Positions 1-4,284 of a stretch of 7,069 nucleotides of DNA are shown piece by piece. The translations under genes were made by a program, and so were the position numbers. How positions within the stretch are numbered: the first letter of the stretch is position 1; each line of letters begins with the position of its first letter. Under the pieces are notes generated by a model. The model did not search any database. It worked only from the letters and a program-made list of their open reading frames with translations, and had not been told where the DNA came from. Source of the stretch: Paucidesulfovibrio sp036541255 (lineage in GTDB: Bacteria; Desulfobacterota; Desulfovibrionia; Desulfovibrionales; Desulfovibrionaceae); contig JAZHDD010000012.1 of the NCBI GenBank assembly GCA_036541255.1, positions 1 to 7,069 on the forward strand, read 5' to 3'.

Positions 1-558
1 CTGGACCATGAAATGCCCGCCCAGGGCAATGGCCACGAATCCGGCCAGGAGCACCAGATAATCCCACCAGCGCGCCTTGCGCACGATCTCGGTTTCCTCT
101 TCCACCACCAGGGGGCTGCCCCGGAAAAAGAGATACACGAGATAGGCCGCGAGCATCAGCAGCAGCACGGCTCCGGCCGGACGGCCCAGGGTTCCGGTCA
201 AGGCCATGAGCAGGATGGCCGAGGTGGTGATGAGCAGCAGGCCGCCGTCGCGCCAAAGAATGGTCGGATTGGTGCGGATGGGCTTGATCAGGGCCATGAG
301 CCCGAGGATGAAGCCGAGGTTGAAGATGTTCGACCCCACCACATTGGACAGGGAGATGTCCTCCAGCCCCTGGAATGCAGCCGTGGCCGTGACCAGAAAT
401 TCCGGAGCGGACGTGCCCATGGCCACGATGGTCAGGCCGATGACCAGTTCCGAGACCTTGAAGGATCGCGCTATGGCCGAGGCCGAGTTCACAATCCAGT
501 TGGCTCCGAACCAGAGCAAAAAGACCGCAACAAAGAAATAAAGAATGTCGGTGAGCAT
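1..558 (-). CDS. CaCA-family Na+(or cation)/Ca2+ exchanger, N-terminal half (runs off the window)
   Basis: Inner-membrane antiporter of the Ca2+/cation antiporter (CaCA, YrbG-like) family, which exchanges Ca2+ for Na+ or another cation. Translating the minus strand from the ATG at 558 gives 186 uninterrupted codons to the window edge; the C-terminal half, including the second alpha repeat, lies outside. The first alpha repeat is clear: GLTIVAMGTSAPEFLVT at residues 41-57, with the ion-binding acidic residue at E53, followed by SNVVGSNIFN at 71-80. Hydrophobic segments at about 4-23, 38-57, 72-90, 106-122, 124-144 and 168-186 fit the first five or six membrane helices. A charged loop, about 150-167, precedes the last one. 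No upstream in-frame ATG is available, and a modest GGGAA lies 5 nt ahead of the start. The gene begins 44 bp after the stop of the ThiI-like gene in the same direction, so cotranscription is likely. The family is secure; the ion pair is not. Confidence 0.9.
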   Translation of the reverse strand, partial: MLTDILYFFVAVFLLWFGANWIVNSASAIARSFKVSELVIGLTIVAMGTSAPEFLVTATAAFQGLEDISLSNVVGSNIFNLGFILGLMALIKPIRTNPTILWRDGGLLLITTSAILLMALTGTLGRPAGAVLLLMLAAYLVYLFFRGSPLVVEEETEIVRKARWWDYLVLLAGFVAIALGGHFMVQ

Positions 559-602
559 GATGTTCCCGGCAATATGCCTTTTTCCATCCTGGGGGGCAAT
601 GA

Positions 603-1655
603 CTACAAGGACTGGCCGCGCTCGATCTTCCACTCGCGCAGGCCGTCCGTGTCCGGTTCGGCCCAGTTCAGGGCTGGTGCGCGGTCCGGCAGCACGGCGA
701 TCGTATCGACGCGGCCCCGATGCGATACGAGCATGTCCACGGGGGTTCCCGCACGCACGGCCTTGGGCGAATACGAGGCGGCAAGGGCCGCGGCGCTCCT
801 GATGACCTCGGTGTCCCATTCCACGCCCGGCAAAGGGCGGGCCAGACTCAACGGACTGGGGTAGTTCCGGAGGTCAAAGGTCAGGTCGCCTGGTTCGGCC
901 AGGGCGGCCAGAGCTGCGTTGTCGGCCTGGTTGCGTCCCATGCTCAGCCAGTGTCCGCCTGACCAGAGCTGGCGGCCCGTGCAGGCCAGCCGGAAATCCG
1001 ACAGGGACGGACAAGGCTTGTTGCGCAACAAAAAATAATACCGCCCCACGGATTCGGCCTCGGTGAGCAGACAGCCGCCCGCAGGTGTGGGGATTTCCTT
1101 GAACCTGTAAGTCTCCCGCGCCAGGGCCAACTGCCGCTTTCGGCCGCGGCCGCCGATATCCAGCAAACGCTCGCGGTCCACGAGACCGCTCTCCTCCATG
1201 GGCGTGGGCTCCAGCTTTTTCGCGCACAGGGGGCGCAGAAGCAGGTCCCGGACCCCGGCTCGTTTGCGGATCATATTCAGGGCGTCCCGGCGTTGGGACA
1301 TGGGCCGCTGCCCCACAACTTCACCGGAAATGAGAAATTTCGCTCCGTACTCGTCCAACATGGCCCGGGCGTGCGAAAGCATCAATATCTTACAATCCAG
1401 ACAAGGATTGAGGTGCTGGCCATAGCCATTGGGCGGGGTCAGAAACATTTCCACATAGGCGGTGGAAACATCCACAGGCAGAATATCCACGCCGTAGATG
1501 CGGCTCCAATGCTCGATTTTGTGCGGCTTGCCGAAAAAAGGCGACATGAAGTGCAGGCCCAGGACCTTCAGTCCCTGATCCTGCACCACCTTGCAAGCCA
1601 GGATGGAATCCAGGCCGCCCGAAAAAAGAGCCAACGCGTCATACTGCTTGTGCAT
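603..1655 (-). CDS. ThiI/MnmA-like PP-loop tRNA thiolation protein with C-terminal NFACT-R-like domain
   Basis: A 350-aa cytoplasmic protein, probably an ATP-dependent tRNA-thiolating enzyme or a relative. The N-terminus carries the PP-loop ATP-pyrophosphatase signature SGGLDS at residues 12-17, which in ThiI and MnmA activates a uridine by adenylation. Further conserved-looking blocks are NPCLDCK at 83-89 (C85 and C88, candidate sulfur-handling or metal-binding cysteines), GEVVGQRPMSQ at 111-121, LLLRPLCAK at 138-146 and PAGGCLLTE at 191-199 with C195. Residues about 239-275 (GRNQADN, then PGDLTFDLRNYPSP) resemble the NFACT-R RNA-binding domain, which is known fused to 4-thiouridine-synthase-like proteins. 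No THUMP domain precedes the PP-loop, unlike classical ThiI. The ATG at 1655 is the first after an in-frame TGA just upstream and leaves a short lead-in to the PP-loop; its ribosome binding site is weak. Homologues are often labelled tRNA 2-thiouridylase/methyltransferase. The nucleotide modified, U8 or the wobble base, cannot be read from the sequence. Confidence 0.85.
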   Translation of the reverse strand: MHKQYDALALFSGGLDSILACKVVQDQGLKVLGLHFMSPFFGKPHKIEHWSRIYGVDILPVDVSTAYVEMFLTPPNGYGQHLNPCLDCKILMLSHARAMLDEYGAKFLISGEVVGQRPMSQRRDALNMIRKRAGVRDLLLRPLCAKKLEPTPMEESGLVDRERLLDIGGRGRKRQLALARETYRFKEIPTPAGGCLLTEAESVGRYYFLLRNKPCPSLSDFRLACTGRQLWSGGHWLSMGRNQADNAALAALAEPGDLTFDLRNYPSPLSLARPLPGVEWDTEVIRSAAALAASYSPKAVRAGTPVDMLVSHRGRVDTIAVLPDRAPALNWAEPDTDGLREWKIERGQSL

Positions 1656-1713
1656 GGCGGGGTCTGTTACGCGAGGCGCTCAGGGAGCGCAAGCCGAGCA
1701 TGTTGGTGAATGA

Positions 1714-1729
1714 CGGCAAGGAATTGCCG
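1714..1729. other. Short hairpin between the HD-GYP and ThiI-like genes
   Basis: The 84-bp gap (1656-1739) holds a perfect 6-bp inverted repeat, CGGCAA-GGAA-TTGCCG, with a 4-nt loop. It lies 10 bp beyond the HD-GYP stop codon. On the minus strand it is not followed by a T-run, so it is a poor intrinsic terminator; it could be an mRNA-stabilising or processing hairpin, or chance. A second, weaker 5-bp inverted repeat (GCGCT/AGCGC) lies at 1676-1690. Nothing else is visible in the gap. Confidence 0.3.
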
Positions 1730-1739
1730 CTAGAAAGAT

Positions 1740-2912
1740 TCAGGCGTCAAGGCCGGGAGCAAAGAGGTCCGGCCGAATGCCGGCCACAATCGGATCAAGG
1801 GCTTCCTTGATGCGGGGCGCGCGCAGCTCGTTCTGCACGGCAAGGTTGAGCAGACCTTCCTCTCCGGCATGGGGTCTGTCCTCGAACACGAGATTGACCA
1901 GCGGGGCCAGGGGATTTTCCGGGTCATGCTGCCAGACCACGCCGGTACGGCCATCCGTGAGCCGGACCACGCTGCCTGTGGGATAGACGCCCATGAAGCG
2001 CACGAAACGCTCCACGTCTTCCTCGGCAAAAGCTTTGCCGCGCTCCACATAGAGCATGGTCATGGCCTGGTGCGGCGGCAAGGCCACACGCGAGAGACGC
2101 GGTCTGACAAGGGATTCGAAGCGGTCGGCCAAGGAAAGGATGCGCCCGCACAGGCGGCGCTCGCCACCCCGCAAGCCTTGCGGGTAGCCCTTGCCGTCGT
2201 GGCGCTCGTGGTGCTCCAGCACTCCCCAGACCACGTCCGGGGCCAATCCGCCCTGGCTGCGCAGCATCTGCGCGCCCTTGGCCGCATGCGTCTGAAAGAG
2301 CAGCCGCTCCTCATTGGAAAGAGGCGTGGGCTTGTTGACCAGATCCGGAGGCAACTGCACCTGCCCCACGTCGTGCAGCATGCCGGCCAAGCCGATCTCA
2401 AGGACACGCGCCCTGTCCAATCCGAGATGCAGGGCAAAAGCCAGGGAAAGCACGGAGACATTCACGCTGTGGGTCAGAAGCACGGCCCCGGCGGCTTCGA
2501 GCCTGGACGCCCAGCACAGGGCATCGGTATTGCGTTCGGCGCTGCCGACCATTTCCTCAACGCTCTCCCGGGCCGCGTCCAGGGCCAGGGGACGGCCAGC
2601 GGCCGCATCCTGAAACAGGCTGCGCACGACCCGGACGGCCTGGGCGTAAGCGGCCCGGGCACGCTGGACTTCTTCCTGCACAGGCACACTGTGCAGGCCC
2701 GGCCGGAGTACGGCCCGGGGCGTCTCGGGCACGGCCCGCAAATCCACAAAAACCTCGCTGAAGCCCTGTCGCGCAATGGACAGGATTTCCTCTTCGCTCC
2801 GGATGAAACCTTCCCGGCCATAAACGCGGGAAGGGTCGAGCAACGGGCTTTGCGGCATCCGAACCACGTACATGCCCGGCTTGAGATCGCGAAGCGAAAG
2901 TTTGCGGATCAC
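1740..2912 (-). CDS. HD-GYP domain cyclic-di-GMP phosphodiesterase with DUF3391-like N-terminus
   Basis: A 390-aa cytoplasmic protein predicted to hydrolyse the second messenger c-di-GMP. The start is the GTG at 2912, preceded by GGAGG at a 4-nt gap; a longer frame to an ATG at 3080 would have an unrelated Arg/Ser-rich N-terminus and would run across the divergent promoters. Residues 1 to about 125 match the DUF3391 layout: IRKLSLRDLKPGMYV, then FIRSEEEI and GFSEVFVDL. The HD-GYP domain spans about 140-310, with H148, the HD pair H180-D181 in GMLHDVGQVQLP, H209, and H234-H235-E with DGKGYP at 239-244, so the metal ligands and the GYP signature are present. The later motif reads LADRFESLV where many family members have ADxxDALT. 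A C-terminal tail (about 310-345, YPTGSVVRLTDG) is usual for DUF3391-HD-GYP proteins. There are no membrane segments, receiver or sensor domain. The gene is divergent from recA and leads a possible three-gene minus-strand unit. Confidence 0.92.
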   Translation of the reverse strand: MIRKLSLRDLKPGMYVVRMPQSPLLDPSRVYGREGFIRSEEEILSIARQGFSEVFVDLRAVPETPRAVLRPGLHSVPVQEEVQRARAAYAQAVRVVRSLFQDAAAGRPLALDAARESVEEMVGSAERNTDALCWASRLEAAGAVLLTHSVNVSVLSLAFALHLGLDRARVLEIGLAGMLHDVGQVQLPPDLVNKPTPLSNEERLLFQTHAAKGAQMLRSQGGLAPDVVWGVLEHHERHDGKGYPQGLRGGERRLCGRILSLADRFESLVRPRLSRVALPPHQAMTMLYVERGKAFAEEDVERFVRFMGVYPTGSVVRLTDGRTGVVWQHDPENPLAPLVNLVFEDRPHAGEEGLLNLAVQNELRAPRIKEALDPIVAGIRPDLFAPGLDA

Positions 2913-2916
2913 AACG

Positions 2917-2921
2917 CCTCC
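2917..2921 (-). promoter_or_regulatory. Ribosome binding site that decides the GTG start of the HD-GYP gene
   Basis: On the minus strand GGAGG is followed after 4 nt (CGTT) by GTG at 2912-2910. This is the only good Shine-Dalgarno near the start of the DUF3391-like homology (IRKLSLRDL), so it overrides the upstream in-frame ATG at 3080. Confidence 0.75.
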
Positions 2922-2956
2922 GAAGGTTTTATACCTGCGGCCCGATAGAATGATTG

Positions 2957-2976
2957 GGGAGTGTATACACACTCCC
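2957..2976. promoter_or_regulatory. 20-bp inverted repeat, candidate operator between recA and the HD-GYP gene
   Basis: GGGAGTGT-ATAC-ACACTCCC has perfect 8-bp arms around a 4-nt centre; offset inside it, GTGTATACAC (2961-2970) is a perfect 10-bp palindrome. It covers the -10 of the candidate HD-GYP promoter and ends 7 bp before the candidate recA -35. The geometry suits a dimeric repressor able to act on one or both promoters. Which regulator binds is unknown. LexA is an obvious thought next to recA, but the sequence does not match the E. coli (CTGT-N8-ACAG) box. Confidence 0.5.
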
Positions 2977-2990
2977 TGTCGGCTTGTCGA
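2962..2990 (-). promoter_or_regulatory. Candidate sigma-70 promoter of the HD-GYP gene
   Basis: On the minus strand, TCGACA (2990-2985, 5 of 6 to TTGACA) is followed by a 17-nt spacer and TATACA (2967-2962, 4 of 6 to TATAAT). Transcription would start near 2955, giving a leader of about 43 nt before the GTG. A closer TATAAA (2934-2929) would leave too short a leader and has no -35. The -10 lies inside the inverted repeat at 2957-2976. Inferred from consensus only. Confidence 0.45.
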
Positions 2991-3013
2991 GCGGGTTGCC
3001 GAGGAAATATACC
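2984..3013 (+). promoter_or_regulatory. Candidate sigma-70 promoter of recA
   Basis: TTGTCG (2984-2989, 4 of 6 to TTGACA), an 18-nt spacer and TATACC (3008-3013, 4 of 6 to TATAAT). Transcription would start near 3020, leaving a leader of roughly 85 nt. The -35 overlaps that of the opposite promoter almost base for base, so the two polymerases could compete. The hexamers are weak, as fits a gene that may be induced; assignment is by consensus only. Confidence 0.4.
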
Positions 3014-3105
3014 TGCCGCTGCAGACGCGTTTCCGGCAGTTGCCGCTGGCCCGGCTATCTGCTATCCCTCGTCTGCTCAACCATCATGCAGCGCGGAGGA
3101 GAGGC

Positions 3106-4185
3106 ATGGCCAAGAAACCCAATCCCGAAGATTTACGCAAGGAAGCCCTGGGCACCGCCATCACGAACATCGAGCGCAAGTTCGGCAAGGGCTCGATCAT
3201 GCGCATGGACGAAGATGCACACCAGGCCATCCCGGTGATTCCCACCGGCTCCATCGCCCTGGACATGGCCCTGGGCGTGGGCGGTCTGCCCCGTGGCCGC
3301 GTCTCGGAAATTTACGGCCCGGAATCCTCGGGCAAGACAACGCTGGCCCTGCACATCATTGCCGAGGCACAGAAAGCGGGCGGCACCGCCGCATTCATCG
3401 ACGCGGAACACGCCCTGGACGTGAGCTATGCCCGCAGACTCGGCGTCAAGACCGACGAATTGCTCATTTCCCAGCCCGACTACGGCGAGCAGGCCCTGGA
3501 AATCGCGGACATGCTCGTGCGTTCCGGCGCCGTGGACGTGGTGGTCATCGACTCGGTGGCCGCGCTGATCCCCCAGGCCGAGCTGGAAGGCAACATGGGC
3601 GAAACCCAGGTGGGCGGACAGGCGCGGCTCATGTCCCATGCCCTGCGCAAGCTCACCGGAACCATCCACAAATCCCGCACCGCAGTCCTGTTCATCAACC
3701 AGATCCGCATGAAGATCGGCATGACCGGCTACGGCAATCCCGAGACCACCTCCGGCGGCAACGCGCTCAAGTTCTACGCATCAATACGCATGGACATCCG
3801 CCGCATCCAGACCCTCAAGGACAAGGACGAGGTTTTCGGCATCAAGGCCCGCGTCAAGGTGGTCAAGAACAAGGTGGCCCCGCCCTTCCGCGAAGCCATT
3901 TTCGACGTGCTCTACGGCACGGGCATCTCCCATGAGGGTGAGCTCATCGACATCGGCGTGGAAAACGGCATCGTGGACAAGTCCGGCGCATGGTTCGCCT
4001 TCGGCAATGAGCGCCTGGGCCAGGGCAAGGAAAACGTACGCCAATACCTCCTGGACAACCCGGATCTGGCCGAACAGATCAAGGGCAAGATTCTGGAACA
4101 TCTCGGCGCGGTCGGATATGAAGCCAAACTCGCGGCGCTGCCCGACGAGAGCGAAATCGAGCCCGGTGCGGACCTGGACGATTAG
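3106..4185 (+). CDS. recA: Recombinase RecA
   Basis: The bacterial strand-exchange ATPase: it forms filaments on single-stranded DNA, drives homologous recombination and repair, and as a filament triggers LexA self-cleavage. The 359-aa length is normal for the family. The ATG at 3106 follows GGAGGA with good spacing, and MAKKPNPEDL leads into the usual N-terminal helix. Walker A is GPESSGKTT at 71-79 (K77). The catalytic glutamate is E101 in DAEHALD. Walker B is VVVIDSVAAL at 145-154. Loop L1 is about 161-177 (EGNMGETQVGGQARLMS). Loop L2, about 198-224, starts INQIRMKIGMTGYG and has the allosteric glutamine Q199. The C-terminal domain ends in an acidic tail (DESEIEPGADLDD), the self-inhibitory feature seen in E. 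coli RecA. No intein or key-residue loss. It is divergent from the HD-GYP gene, and alaS follows 99 bp later. No recX lies between recA and alaS, unlike E. coli. Confidence 0.99.
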   Translation: MAKKPNPEDLRKEALGTAITNIERKFGKGSIMRMDEDAHQAIPVIPTGSIALDMALGVGGLPRGRVSEIYGPESSGKTTLALHIIAEAQKAGGTAAFIDAEHALDVSYARRLGVKTDELLISQPDYGEQALEIADMLVRSGAVDVVVIDSVAALIPQAELEGNMGETQVGGQARLMSHALRKLTGTIHKSRTAVLFINQIRMKIGMTGYGNPETTSGGNALKFYASIRMDIRRIQTLKDKDEVFGIKARVKVVKNKVAPPFREAIFDVLYGTGISHEGELIDIGVENGIVDKSGAWFAFGNERLGQGKENVRQYLLDNPDLAEQIKGKILEHLGAVGYEAKLAALPDESEIEPGADLDD

Positions 4186-4215
4186 GCGAATATAACAACA
4201 CCAAACGACACCAAC

Positions 4216-4255
4216 CGGGGAGCCCAGGCCGCTGTGCAGGACGGCCCGCTCCCCG
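4216..4255 (+). promoter_or_regulatory. GC-rich hairpin in the recA-alaS gap, possible alaS leader element
   Basis: An 8-bp outer stem, CGGGGAGC (4216-4223) with GCTCCCCG (4248-4255), encloses a 5-bp inner stem, GGCCG (4227-4231) with CGGCC (4242-4246), with a 10-nt apical loop. It is preceded by an A/C-rich, nearly G-free stretch (4191-4215). No U-run follows (TGATCTTCCC comes next), so it is not a standard rho-independent terminator. It could cap the recA message, act as a pause or attenuation structure, or lie in the alaS 5' leader. A TATAAC at 4191-4196 could be a -10 for alaS but has no convincing -35. The alaS Shine-Dalgarno GGAG (4269-4272) lies 13 nt downstream of the hairpin and is rather far (12 nt) from the ATG. 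Confidence 0.45.
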
Positions 4256-4284
4256 TGATCTTCCCTTTGGAGCGACGATCAACC

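Noticed and set aside
13..864. Long plus-strand open frame of 283 codons
   Set aside because: It has low-complexity Gly/Gln/His/Arg composition typical of a GC-rich shadow, and it lies opposite the clear exchanger and ThiI-like genes.
1656..1739. Intrinsic terminator between the HD-GYP and ThiI-like genes
   Set aside because: The 6-bp hairpin at 1714-1729 has no following T-run on the minus strand, so it is listed only as a hairpin.
1869..2948. 359-codon plus-strand open frame opposite the HD-GYP gene
   Set aside because: It is antisense to a gene with intact catalytic motifs, its composition is shadow-like (His/Gln/Gly-rich), and no family is recognisable.
2994..3013. Possible Geobacter-type LexA box (GGTT...ACC) over the recA -10
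   Set aside because: GGTT at 2994-2997 and ACC at 3011-3013 are two bases too far apart for the GGTT-N2-C-N4-G-N3-ACC layout, and the inner G is not in place.
3013..3048. Alternative hairpins in the recA leader: CGGCAG (3034-3039) could pair with CTGCCG (3013-3018), or CGGC with GCCG (3042-3045), with TGCCGCTG repeated at 3014 and 3041
   Set aside because: The first partner lies at or before the predicted transcription start, and the other stem is only 4 bp. This is not enough to call a riboswitch or attenuator.
2872..3105. N-terminal extension of recA by 78 codons
   Set aside because: The frame is open, but it crosses the divergent promoters. The ATG at 3106 has a strong Shine-Dalgarno and matches the usual RecA N-terminus.
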